In this document: in pieces, positions 36,480 to 44,684 of the stretch
Layout: each line of letters begins with the position of its first letter
How positions within the stretch are numbered: position 1 is the stretch's first letter
Assembly (NCBI GenBank): GCA_016719785.1
Contig: JADJYJ010000032.1
Coordinates: forward strand, 49,766 to 113,765
Source: Candidatus Amarolinea dominans
GTDB taxonomy: Bacteria; Chloroflexota; Anaerolineae; SSC4; Amarolineaceae
Length of the DNA stretch: 64,000 nt
Reading direction: 5' to 3'
Made by a program: the position numbers and the translations under genes
Notes under the pieces: model-generated
The model's database searches: none
Told to the model about the DNA's origin: nothing
The model's input: the letters and a program-made list of their open reading frames with translations, nothing else

Positions 36480-38759
36480 ATGGCGACAAAAACGATCGTT
36501 CGTTCATCTCAATCTTCAGGACTGGCCGGAGCCTACCGCCAGGAACGGCTCATCAGCGTACCGGTGCGCTGGTTGCTGCTGATCGTGGGCACGCTGATCG
36601 TCCTGACCGCCAATGTGACGCCCTTTGGCGGCGGCCTGTCGCTGGCCTGGCTCCTCTACGCGCTGGTCGTGCTGCTGTCAACCATCCTCACCTGGCTGAT
36701 CGAGGTGCGCCCTCTCGGCTGGCTCCTCTGGCTGGGCTTCGGGGCCGATGTCGCCTTCGTCAGCCACCTGATCACCATCAGCGGCGGCGTGAGCAGCCCA
36801 CTCTATTTGATCTACGGTTTACTGGCGCTCAAGGCGGTGTTACTGGCGCCCACGCTGCGCCAGCAAATTGCCTGGCTGCCCTTTCTGCTCGGTCCCCTCT
36901 ACATCCTCATCCTGTGGTATCACCACGGCAGCCTGGGCTTCCTGCGCGAGCGCGACTTCCTGCTGCGCTATGCCCTGCTGGGAGGCTGGATCGCCGTCGG
37001 CGCCCTGGCCACCTGGACATTGGCACGTTGGCAACAAACGGCGCGCAGCCTTGACGCGGCCCTGGCCCGCCAAGAGAGCGACCTGGCGCAGAAAACCAAC
37101 GTCCTGCAACGCACTGCTACCGACCTGGGCAAACGCGTGCTGGAACTGCGCACCCTGCAAGAGGTCATGAAATCGCTGACCTCCACCCTGCGCCTGGAAG
37201 AAGTGCTGCAGGTGATCGTGGGGCGCCTGGCCAATTTGCTCGGCGCCAGTCATTGCGCCGTGGCCGTGCTCGACCCGGAGGGCCGGCGCCTGCTCGGCAG
37301 CATCGCCACCGAGGGCGGTCAAGCCACGGCCGAGCCGTTCGTCATCCTGCTGGCTGATGAGCCGGCCACCGCCGCGGCGTTGTCCGACGAACAGCCAGTC
37401 ATGCTCAGCGATACCGCCGACAGCCGGTCGGCCGGTCAGCAGCAGTTATTCCAGCGCTGGGGCATGCGCTCCTGCCTGGTGATTCCGCTGCTGGCACGCC
37501 AACGCGCCATCGGTGCGCTCTACCTGGGCGATACGCGCCCCCACATCACCTTTGGCGAGCCGGAGCGTCAGCTTGGCCTCTCCTTTGCCTACTTCGCCGC
37601 CACCGCCATCGAAAACGCACAGCTCTACCAGGAAGCCTGGGAAAAAAGCAGCGAACTGGAGGCGGTCGTGGTCGGCATCGGCGACGGGGTGCTCGTGACC
37701 GATCCGCACCTCTGCCTGCTCCTGATGAACCCGGTCGCCATGCACATCTTTGGCCTGCCGCAGGTAGCCACCGGCATGCCGCTGTCAGACCTGCTGCCGG
37801 GCAGCCCGCTGTTGGCTCTCATCGAAGAAACTCTGAGCAGCACAGAGGAGCCGATCGTACGTGAGCTGGAGCTGATGACCGCACGTGATGGCCGTACCCA
37901 CACCTATCAGGCCCTTGCGTCTCCCATGTCCAGCGTGGAAGGCGCCCGCCGCGGCGTCGTAACTGTGTTGCGCGACATCACCGCACGCGTGGAGCTGGAG
38001 CGCATGAAGACCAACTTCCTCAGCGTGGTCTCGCATGAGCTGAAAACGCCGCTGCATTCGATCAAGGGCTTCGTCGAGATCATCCTGCTGGGCAAGACCG
38101 GCCCGGTCAACGAACTGCAGCGCGACTTCCTGGGCACCGTCAAGGAGCAGACCAACCAACTGCAGCGCCTGATCAGCGACCTGCTGGAGTTCAGCCGCAT
38201 GGAGGCAGGACAGATCAAGCTGCGCATGGAGCCGCTGGCGATCGGTGAACTGGTGGCTGACGTAGCCGCCAAACTGGCGCCGCAGGCCGCCAACGGCCAG
38301 GTGAGCATCGTCAATCAGGTCGCGGAGAGCTTCGCCATCATCGAGGCGGACCCGATGCGCATCGAGCAGGTGGTGACCAACCTGGTGGATAACGCCATCA
38401 AGTTCACGCCGCCCGGCGGGGCCATCAGTATGCATGGCTATGCGGATGACGACCTGGTAGAACTGCGCGTCAGCGATACCGGCATCGGTATCCCGCCGGA
38501 GGAGCAGCAGCGCATTTTCGACCGCTTCTACCAGGTGGATGGTGGCTCCAGCCGCCTGTACAAAGGCACCGGACTGGGCCTTTCGATCTGCAAACATATC
38601 GTGGAGCATCACGGTGGGCGCATCTGGGTGGAAAGCCCCGGGGCCGACGGCCAGGGCGCCACCTTCTGTTTCCGCCTGCCGCGCCGCCATGCCGGCCGTG
38701 AAGCCATGCTCGATTTCACCCATTTGCCTCGCACCGAGGCCGTTGTGGGCGATGCGTAG
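36480..38759 (+). CDS. Hybrid-free sensor histidine kinase (TM-GAF-PAS-HisKA-HATPase)
   Basis: 759 residues. About six membrane helices (20-180), a coiled coil, a GAF domain (about 225-395), a PAS domain (about 400-500), then HisKA with His519 in FLSVVSHELKTPLHSIKGF and HATPase with NLVDNAIKFTPPGG, DTGIGIPPEEQQRIFDRF and GTGLGLSICKHIVEHHGG. No receiver domain or regulator gene is next to it, so it is an orphan kinase. Start taken at ATG 36480; TTG at 36462 is an alternative. The TAG stop (38757-38759) is part of the palindromic element at 38756-38790. Confidence 0.88.
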   Translation: MATKTIVRSSQSSGLAGAYRQERLISVPVRWLLLIVGTLIVLTANVTPFGGGLSLAWLLYALVVLLSTILTWLIEVRPLGWLLWLGFGADVAFVSHLITISGGVSSPLYLIYGLLALKAVLLAPTLRQQIAWLPFLLGPLYILILWYHHGSLGFLRERDFLLRYALLGGWIAVGALATWTLARWQQTARSLDAALARQESDLAQKTNVLQRTATDLGKRVLELRTLQEVMKSLTSTLRLEEVLQVIVGRLANLLGASHCAVAVLDPEGRRLLGSIATEGGQATAEPFVILLADEPATAAALSDEQPVMLSDTADSRSAGQQQLFQRWGMRSCLVIPLLARQRAIGALYLGDTRPHITFGEPERQLGLSFAYFAATAIENAQLYQEAWEKSSELEAVVVGIGDGVLVTDPHLCLLLMNPVAMHIFGLPQVATGMPLSDLLPGSPLLALIEETLSSTEEPIVRELELMTARDGRTHTYQALASPMSSVEGARRGVVTVLRDITARVELERMKTNFLSVVSHELKTPLHSIKGFVEIILLGKTGPVNELQRDFLGTVKEQTNQLQRLISDLLEFSRMEAGQIKLRMEPLAIGELVADVAAKLAPQAANGQVSIVNQVAESFAIIEADPMRIEQVVTNLVDNAIKFTPPGGAISMHGYADDDLVELRVSDTGIGIPPEEQQRIFDRFYQVDGGSSRLYKGTGLGLSICKHIVEHHGGRIWVESPGADGQGATFCFRLPRRHAGREAMLDFTHLPRTEAVVGDA

Positions 38760-40374
38760 GGGCACGAGGGCCGTGCCCTCACGCCCCTACGCGGCATTGG
38801 CGCTGGCGTTGGCCGCGCTGGCGCTGCGCCTGCCCGGTCTCTTCAGCCAACCGGTCGTGCTGACCGAAGGCACGACCACCATCACCATTGCCCGCAATCT
38901 GCTGGCCGGCCGCGGCTTTGTTGGCATCCTGGGCACGGTGGAACCGTTCGTGCCGCCGCTCTACCCTCTGCTGATCGCCTCGCTAACGCCTCTCAGCGGT
39001 GATGCCATCCTCAGCGCCCGCCTGATCTCCCTCCTGGCCGGCGTGGCCCTGGTTCCGGCCACCTACCTGCTGGCCTCCACGCTCTTCGACCGGCGGACCG
39101 GCTTTGCGGCCGGCCTGCTCGTCGCCGGCGCGCCGCTGCTGATCGAATACAGCAGCCTGGAATGGAGTGAGACCCTCTACGCCCTGCTCCTGGTCCTGGG
39201 CCTGGCCTGGGGTTGGCGAGTTGTCCAGGTCGGCGGGCGGCGCTCGGCGCTCGGCGCAGGGCTTTGCCTGGGCCTGGCCTACCTGACCCGCGTCGAAGGC
39301 GCGCTCGCGCTGGCGCTCGTCGTCGCGTGGTCGTTGGGGCACGCGAGCTGCGCCCTCGCGCCCGTTCGCTGGCGTAGGTCCCTGGCCTCTGATCTCTGGT
39401 CTCGGCGCTGCGCCCTCGCGCCCCTACTGGCCGCGTTCGCGCTGGTGGCCGCGCCCTACGTGCTGTGGCTCAGCCTGACGCTCGACCGGGTGACGCTCGA
39501 AACCAAAAGCACCTTGAACTTCGTCATCGCCGGGCGCATGGCCCAGGGCGAGAGTTACGTGGATGCCGCGTATGGCCTGGACGCGGGCGGGCGGCCGCAC
39601 GGTGTCTTTTTGCAGCGCACCGCGGCGTTGAGCCAGCAACAGGCGTCGGACCTGCCGCCGCCCTGGTCAGGCAGCCGCCTGCGCCAGTTGTGGGACGGTC
39701 TGCGGGGCGTGCGCCAGGAGATGCAGCTCTACCTGGTTTCATGGCTTTTCCTGGCGGCGATCGCGGCCGGCATCCTGCGCACGCTGATGACACGCGCGTC
39801 ACGGCCAGCCACCCTCTACCTCGGCTCGTTCATCGGCCTGGCCCTGCTGACCGTCGCGCTCGTGCCGCAGGTCTACACCCGGTACCTGTTCCCGCTGTTC
39901 CCGTTGTTGTGCGTCTGGGCCGGCGTTGGCGTAGGCGTAGGGGCACGAGGGCTGCGCCCTCATGCCCCTACAGTAACGGTGATCATCGTCTGTGTGTTGC
40001 TCCTGTCGCTGCCGCGCGGCAGCACGGTGAGCAGCCGCCGCGCGGTGGATGTGGACCAGCAGCGGGCCGGGGTCTGGCTGGCGCAGCAGGCGCCGCAGGG
40101 CGGCTTGCGCATCCTGTCGGTTCACAGCCAGGTTCCGTTCTATGCCGGCGGGATTCATGTGCCCATGCCCAACGGCTCACCGGCGCAGGTGCTGACCTAT
40201 GCGGACGCAGTGCAGGCCGATGTCCTCATTACCTCGCCGCGCAAACTGGCAAGCCGGCCGGCCCTGCAAGCCTGGCGCGAGGGCGCGACCCTGCCCGCGC
40301 CCTGGCAGGCGGTTTATCGAGACGCTGAAGCAGCGGACGGCGAGTTGATCGTGTGGATGAAAACATCGAAATGA
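38752..40374 (+). CDS. GT-C family glycosyltransferase (GT39-like), with repeat insertions
   Basis: About 540 residues, polytopic. The first loop has VVLTEGTTTITIARNLLAGRG followed by EPFVPPLYPLLIASL, an acidic residue and proline-rich block in the place typical of ArnT/PMT-like GT-C enzymes, which use polyprenyl-phosphate sugars on the outer face of the membrane. The start is uncertain: the ATG at 38752 reads straight through a palindrome, giving an RRGTRAVPSRPY leader, and GTG at 38773 is also possible. Two more elements lie inside the frame (39333-39427, a nested pair; 39937-39971), adding short polar loops between helices. The stop overlaps the next gene (ATGA, 40371-40374). Confidence 0.72.
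   Translation: MRRGTRAVPSRPYAALALALAALALRLPGLFSQPVVLTEGTTTITIARNLLAGRGFVGILGTVEPFVPPLYPLLIASLTPLSGDAILSARLISLLAGVALVPATYLLASTLFDRRTGFAAGLLVAGAPLLIEYSSLEWSETLYALLLVLGLAWGWRVVQVGGRRSALGAGLCLGLAYLTRVEGALALALVVAWSLGHASCALAPVRWRRSLASDLWSRRCALAPLLAAFALVAAPYVLWLSLTLDRVTLETKSTLNFVIAGRMAQGESYVDAAYGLDAGGRPHGVFLQRTAALSQQQASDLPPPWSGSRLRQLWDGLRGVRQEMQLYLVSWLFLAAIAAGILRTLMTRASRPATLYLGSFIGLALLTVALVPQVYTRYLFPLFPLLCVWAGVGVGVGARGLRPHAPTVTVIIVCVLLLSLPRGSTVSSRRAVDVDQQRAGVWLAQQAPQGGLRILSVHSQVPFYAGGIHVPMPNGSPAQVLTYADAVQADVLITSPRKLASRPALQAWREGATLPAPWQAVYRDAEAADGELIVWMKTSK
38756..38790. repeat. 35-bp palindromic element (copy 1), gene junction
   Basis: Arms GTAGGGGCACGAGGGC (38756-38771) and GCCCTCACGCCCCTAC (38775-38790), loop CGT. 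Its second to fourth bases are the TAG stop of the sensor kinase; it is also read as codons at the start of the GT-C gene. Confidence 0.85.
39333..39367. repeat. 35-bp palindromic element (copy 2, degenerate), in-frame
   Basis: Arms GTTGGGGCACGCGAGC (39333-39348) and GCCCTCGCGCCCGTTC (39352-39367), loop TGC. Same 16-3-16 spacing, several mismatches. Read as SLGHASCALAPV within the GT-C protein. Confidence 0.6.
39374..39427. repeat. Palindromic element (copy 3) interrupted by a second repeat
   Basis: GTAGG (39374-39378) begins a left arm that is broken by a copy of the CTCTGATCTCTGGTCTC repeat; GGCGC, loop TGC and a complete right arm GCCCTCGCGCCCCTAC (39412-39427) follow. The frame of the GT-C gene stays open across it. 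Confidence 0.5.
39937..39971. repeat. 35-bp palindromic element (copy 4), in-frame
   Basis: Arms GTAGGGGCACGAGGGC (39937-39952) and GCCCTCATGCCCCTAC (39956-39971), loop TGC. Read as VGARGLRPHAPT between two membrane helices of the GT-C protein. Confidence 0.85.
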
Positions 40375-41081
40375 AAACCTTAAATCCTGAATCAGAAATC
40401 CAAAATCCAAAATCGAACCCACCGAGTGGGATGGGGCGGCGCGTCTTTCTCAAGCGTGCCACGCTGATGGGCGGAGCGGTTGGCCTGGCGGCCGCGGGCA
40501 TCGGCGGCAAAGTCGCGCTGGACAGCCAGGGGCGCAGGGCGCTGCTGGCCGAACGTGAGCGCCAGCGCCCCACCGGCGGCATTGCCTGGGCGACCCAGGC
40601 TGAATATGTCCTGCTCGGCGCGCTGGCCTCGCACCTGCTGCCGTCAGACAACACGGGGCCAGGCGCGCCCGAAGCGCAGGCGGTTGACGTGATGGATCGC
40701 CTGATTGCCACGTCGGCCCACCGGCGTGCGCTGTACGCGCCCGGGCTGTTGGCCTTCGATGAGCTGGCCCGGCGCATGCACGGCGTTGTGTTCGTCGAGA
40801 TGGCGCGGCCCGAACAACTGGCGCTGTTGGAGACGGTAGATCAGACGCAGCAGAACATCAATCGCGCCACGATTTCCCTGCCCGACCGGGTTGAACGCAA
40901 GGCGCAAGACCTCTATCACGACTGGGAAGGCCTCGGCCCCGCGCTCGATCTCTTCCCTCAACTGGTCAGTGACGTGATGCAGGCGTTCTACAGCAGCCAG
41001 GTCGCCTGGGACTGGCTGGGCTACGATGGCCCGCCGCAGCCGCGCGGCTACGTGGGGCGTCTGGGGAGCTGTGAGTCATGA
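40371..41081 (+). CDS. Gluconate 2-dehydrogenase subunit 3-like protein (Tat-exported small subunit)
   Basis: 236 residues from ATG 40371, which overlaps the previous stop (ATGA). The twin-arginine signal is GRRVFLKRATLMGGAVGLAA, starting 20 residues in; an alternative Met at 40431 would place it at the usual N-terminus. The mature part has TQAEYVLLGALASHLLPSDNTGPGAPEAQAVDVMD, the opening of the subunit-3 family that partners GMC-type membrane dehydrogenases. The extra N-terminal residues (LNPESEIQNPKSNPPS) come from a short AT-rich repeat (40380-40416, ATCCAAAATCCAAAATC). The next gene, overlapping by ATGA, is the GMC flavoprotein, which lacks its own signal and is probably carried out with this subunit. 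Confidence 0.83.
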   Translation: MKTLNPESEIQNPKSNPPSGMGRRVFLKRATLMGGAVGLAAAGIGGKVALDSQGRRALLAERERQRPTGGIAWATQAEYVLLGALASHLLPSDNTGPGAPEAQAVDVMDRLIATSAHRRALYAPGLLAFDELARRMHGVVFVEMARPEQLALLETVDQTQQNINRATISLPDRVERKAQDLYHDWEGLGPALDLFPQLVSDVMQAFYSSQVAWDWLGYDGPPQPRGYVGRLGSCES

Positions 41082-42673
41082 GCGAAACGACCGATGTCGT
41101 CGTGATCGGCTGCGGGGCCGGGGGCGGCGTGATCGCCAGGGAGCTGGGCGAAGCCGGCCTGCAGGTCGTCGTGCTGGAGGCGGGCAAGCGCTTCAACCCC
41201 TACGTGGACTATCGCACCACGGAACGCGACTTCGAGACCAGCTCGACCCGCGTGTTCGATCCTGAAGACCCGCGCCGCGATCTGTACACCTCGGGCGGCG
41301 CCGAATGGTTCAACTACAGCCGGGCCAAAGGCGTGGGCGGCTCCACCCTGGTCTACGTCGGCGTGTCGCCGCGCTTTCATGAGTCGGACTTCCGCGTGCG
41401 CAGCGCGGACGGGGTTGCGGACAACTGGCCGATTACCTACGCGGACATCGAGCCGTACTACGACCGCGTGGAATACGAGATCGGCATCTCCGGGCCGACG
41501 GGCGCGGAGGCCAATCCCTTCGATGCCCCGCGCAGCCGGCCCTTCCCGCTGCCGCCTTTCCCGTACAACTGCGCCAGCCAGGCCATTAAGCGCGGGGCCG
41601 ACCGCCTGGGGCTGCACATGGTCCATTCACCGACGGCGCTGCCCAGCCAGCCCTGGAATGGGCGCCCGGCCTCCATTCAATGCGGGACGTGTCGCCTGGG
41701 CTGTAAAATTGCGGCCAAAGGCAGCATTGATGTGACCTATGTGCGCAAGGCGGAGGCGACCGGCCGCGTGGACATTCGGCCGCAGTGCATGGCGCGGGAG
41801 ATCACCGTGAACGCGGCGGGCAAGGCGCGCAGCGTCATCTACTTCGACGCCAATCGGCAGGAGCAGGAGATCGCGGCGCGCGCCATCGTCGTGGCCGGCA
41901 ACGCGGTGGAAACCCCGCGACTGCTGCTGCTGAGCAAATCAGCGCGCTTTCCCGACGGCCTGGCCAACTCCAGCGGCCTGGTGGGCAGCTACTTCACCGA
42001 GCACCTGGCCGTTTTCACCTACGCCCGGTTCGCGGAACGGCTGGACGCCTGGCGCGGCATCCCGGCCGGCGGCATGATTCAGGACTTCTACGAAACCGAT
42101 CCGGCCAACAGCTTTGCGCGCGGCTTCACGGTGGAGATCAACAACGGCTGGCAGTGGCCGCTCAGCGTGGCGCAGCGCGCGCCCGGTTGGGGCGCAGGCC
42201 ACAAGCAGCGCGTCAAGGAGTTGTTCAGCCACATGGTCGGCCTGGCCTCGGTGGGCGATCAACTGCCCGATCTGCGCAACACGGTCAGCCTCGATCCCGA
42301 GGTCAAGGACTTGTACGGCCTGCCTGTGCCGCGCATCGTCAACGAACCGCGGCCCAACGACCAGGCGATGCTGGGGGCCATCCGTCAGCGTTTCGACGAG
42401 ATTTTGCAGGCGGCCGGCGCGACTGAGATCTGGGAGCCTGAGTATCGCCCGGGCGGGTCATCGCACTACCTGGGCACCTGCCGTATGGGCAACGATCCGC
42501 GCACGTCGGTGGTGGATGCCTGGTGCCGCGCCCACGATGTGCCCAACCTGTTCATCGGCGACAGCAGCCCCTTCGTCACCGGCGCGGGCGTCAACCCCGC
42601 GCTGACCATCTCCGCGCTGGCGACGCGCACCGCCGAAGGCATCATCGCCGCGTTCAAGCGCGGGGAACTGTGA
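41078..42673 (+). CDS. GMC-family FAD oxidoreductase (large subunit)
   Basis: 531 residues. FAD-binding VVVIGCGAGGGVIARELGEAG then VVVLEAG near the N-terminus, the GMC stretch AKGVGGSTLVYVGVSPRFHESDF, and the C-terminal active-site pair: His463 in SSHYLGTCRMG and Asn506 in GAGVNPALT. A cysteine cluster (CGTCRLGCK) near residue 210 is often seen in this branch. It oxidises an alcohol or sugar; the substrate is not determinable. Together with the Tat subunit it resembles the two-subunit gluconate/fructose dehydrogenase class; no cytochrome subunit is adjacent. Confidence 0.9.
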   Translation: MSETTDVVVIGCGAGGGVIARELGEAGLQVVVLEAGKRFNPYVDYRTTERDFETSSTRVFDPEDPRRDLYTSGGAEWFNYSRAKGVGGSTLVYVGVSPRFHESDFRVRSADGVADNWPITYADIEPYYDRVEYEIGISGPTGAEANPFDAPRSRPFPLPPFPYNCASQAIKRGADRLGLHMVHSPTALPSQPWNGRPASIQCGTCRLGCKIAAKGSIDVTYVRKAEATGRVDIRPQCMAREITVNAAGKARSVIYFDANRQEQEIAARAIVVAGNAVETPRLLLLSKSARFPDGLANSSGLVGSYFTEHLAVFTYARFAERLDAWRGIPAGGMIQDFYETDPANSFARGFTVEINNGWQWPLSVAQRAPGWGAGHKQRVKELFSHMVGLASVGDQLPDLRNTVSLDPEVKDLYGLPVPRIVNEPRPNDQAMLGAIRQRFDEILQAAGATEIWEPEYRPGGSSHYLGTCRMGNDPRTSVVDAWCRAHDVPNLFIGDSSPFVTGAGVNPALTISALATRTAEGIIAAFKRGEL

Positions 42674-42675
42674 AC

Positions 42676-44583
42676 ATGCGGACCGCCGCACTCGTTCGTC
42701 GTCTCCAGTCCCGGACAGCCGAACTGGTTTGGCGCCTCCTCTCCCTCATCCGGATCGCACGTTTCTCGCTCCTGACGGGCGGCATCCTCCTGCTCGCCCT
42801 GCTCTTGCGCCTGGTCGGTCTGACGTGGGGCTTTCCGCACAGCTTCAACGTAGATGAGTCGCATGTGGTCTACCTGGCCAGCCAGTTAGCGCAGCGCTTT
42901 GCGCAGACCGGCTCCCTAGATCCGCAGGCCTCCTCCTACGGCGCGCTGCCCCTGTATCTGCTGGCGCTCAGCACCGCGCTGGCCGATGGGGCGCTGACCT
43001 GGCTCAAGACCCTGGTTGCCCTGCCGTTCGATTCCGCGCCCATGCTCTACGTGGGTCGCCTGCTGGCAGTCGCGGCCGGCACGGCGACGGTGGGTCTGAC
43101 GATGGCGTTGGCGTCGGCGTTGGGGCACGAGGGCACTGCCCTCATGCCCCGACAACAACGCGCCGCGCTGTGGAGCGGCTTACTGCTGGCGATCAGCCTG
43201 CTGCCGGTGCGCGAGGCGCATTTCGGCACGGTGGATTCGCTGCTGGTGCTGCTGATGATGCTGGCCTTGCTAGCGGCCGCACGCGTGGCGCGCACCGGCG
43301 CCTGGCGCGACTATGTGCTGACCGGCGCCGCGGTCGCGCTCGCCATGTCGGTCAAAATTGGCGCGGGGCTGCTGGTGGTCCCTGTGCTGGTCGCGCACCT
43401 GGCGCACATCCGCGGTAGTAGGGGCACGAGGGCCGTGCCCTCATGCCCCTACATGATGTACATGATGCTGTGCGGCCTGGTGGTCGTTGTCCTATGGCTG
43501 GCGCTGAACCCTTACGCGCTGCTCGATCCGACCGCCTATTTCGACCTGGACCGCAACGACAGCGTGCGCACGCAGAGCCTGGTGGTGGCCGGCAGCCTGC
43601 GCGTGCTCTACACGGCGCAGTTCGAGGGAACTACGCCCTACCTCTACGCAGTGACGAACTGGCTGCGCTACGGCCTGGGCCTGCCGCTCACCGGCTTGAG
43701 CCTGGCCGGGGTGGGTTACAGCTTCTGGCGGCTGTGGCAGGCGCGACGTGAGATCTTCAGCGCCGGGGCCGCGTCGGAGTCTGCTGCTCTGAGTTCAGGC
43801 GGCAGTCAAGTGCCCCCTGACCCCCAAGTATGGGGGAACTGGTTTGCCGACGCCTTTCTGCTGTCCTGGCTGCTGGCCTATTTCGTCGTGGCCGGCGGCG
43901 CGTACGCCAAATTCATCCGCTACGCGCTGCCGCTGATCCCGCCGCTGTGCATCCTGGCCGGCCGCCTGCTGGCCGACTTGTGGGATGGCCCGCGGCGCTG
44001 GCGGCTGGGGCTGCGTTTGGTCGTGCTGCTGATCGTGGCCGCGGGGCTGCTGCACACCCTGGTCTTCGTGCAGATCTATCGCCAGCCCGATGTGCGCTTG
44101 CAGGCCGCGGACTGGATTCGCAAGCAGATACCGGCCGGCGCGTCTATTCTGGTGGAAAAGGATGAGGGACTGCTGCTGCACAGGGCCGCCGCTGAGTACG
44201 GCCTGGAGGGTTACGAGTGGCGCATCTGGAATCCCTACGAGGTGGCCGGGGTGAGCAGCGTGCGCTATCAGGCGCCGGAAGTCTCGGCCGAACAAACCGA
44301 GACCTATTTACAGAATCTGTTGACCACCGATTATGTCATCGTGGGCAGTAGTTGGGCCGAACGCTTCACGGCCGCGGCCGCGCAGTTCCCGGCCCAGGCC
44401 GATTTCTACCGCCGACTCTCCGCCGGCCAGGCCGGCTATCGCGTGCTGAAGACCTTCGAGGTCACGCCCCGGCTCGGCCCCTTCGCCTGGGACGACCGTG
44501 GCGCCGAACTGACCTTCCGCCTCTTCGATCATCCAGCAATCACCATCTTCGTCGCCGCGGCGGAGATGCCGGCCGAAAAGTAG
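42676..44583 (+). CDS. GT-C family glycosyltransferase (GT39-like), with repeat insertions
   Basis: 635 residues with about 12 membrane helices. The first loop has FPHSFNVDESHVVYLASQL, the Asp-Glu motif of PMT/ArnT-type transferases. The extracytoplasmic C-terminal domain starts near residue 470. ATG 42676 follows GGGGAA by 8 nt; GTG 42670 would give a 4-base overlap with the GMC stop. Two palindromic elements lie within the frame: 43119-43153 (read SALGHEGTALMPRQ) and 43418-43452 (read SRGTRAVPSCPY), and a third kind of repeat at 43821-43836 (read PPDPQVWGN). Confidence 0.78.
   Translation: MRTAALVRRLQSRTAELVWRLLSLIRIARFSLLTGGILLLALLLRLVGLTWGFPHSFNVDESHVVYLASQLAQRFAQTGSLDPQASSYGALPLYLLALSTALADGALTWLKTLVALPFDSAPMLYVGRLLAVAAGTATVGLTMALASALGHEGTALMPRQQRAALWSGLLLAISLLPVREAHFGTVDSLLVLLMMLALLAAARVARTGAWRDYVLTGAAVALAMSVKIGAGLLVVPVLVAHLAHIRGSRGTRAVPSCPYMMYMMLCGLVVVVLWLALNPYALLDPTAYFDLDRNDSVRTQSLVVAGSLRVLYTAQFEGTTPYLYAVTNWLRYGLGLPLTGLSLAGVGYSFWRLWQARREIFSAGAASESAALSSGGSQVPPDPQVWGNWFADAFLLSWLLAYFVVAGGAYAKFIRYALPLIPPLCILAGRLLADLWDGPRRWRLGLRLVVLLIVAAGLLHTLVFVQIYRQPDVRLQAADWIRKQIPAGASILVEKDEGLLLHRAAAEYGLEGYEWRIWNPYEVAGVSSVRYQAPEVSAEQTETYLQNLLTTDYVIVGSSWAERFTAAAAQFPAQADFYRRLSAGQAGYRVLKTFEVTPRLGPFAWDDRGAELTFRLFDHPAITIFVAAAEMPAEK
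43119..43153. repeat. 35-bp palindromic element (copy 5), in-frame
   Basis: Arms GTTGGGGCACGAGGGC (43119-43134) and GCCCTCATGCCCCGAC (43138-43153), loop ACT. The outer T/G changes keep pairing (G-T type) or are single mismatches. Confidence 0.8.
43418..43452. repeat. 35-bp palindromic element (copy 6), in-frame
   Basis: Arms GTAGGGGCACGAGGGC (43418-43433) and GCCCTCATGCCCCTAC (43437-43452), loop CGT; identical to the consensus. Confidence 0.85.
43821..43836. repeat. CCCCCA/TGGGGG palindrome inside a GT-C gene
   Basis: CCCCCA-AGTA-TGGGGG, preceded by TGCCCCCTGA. It is read in frame as part of VPPDPQVWGN and differs from the 16-3-16 family. Confidence 0.5.
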
Positions 44584-44684
44584 ATGGCGCAATCTGTGCA
44601 GGCGTCTGTCTCGAACATTCTCGTCGCTGCACCCGCGATACAAATAGTTACAAATCGCCGATGATGGGTCACTTCATGCCTGGA

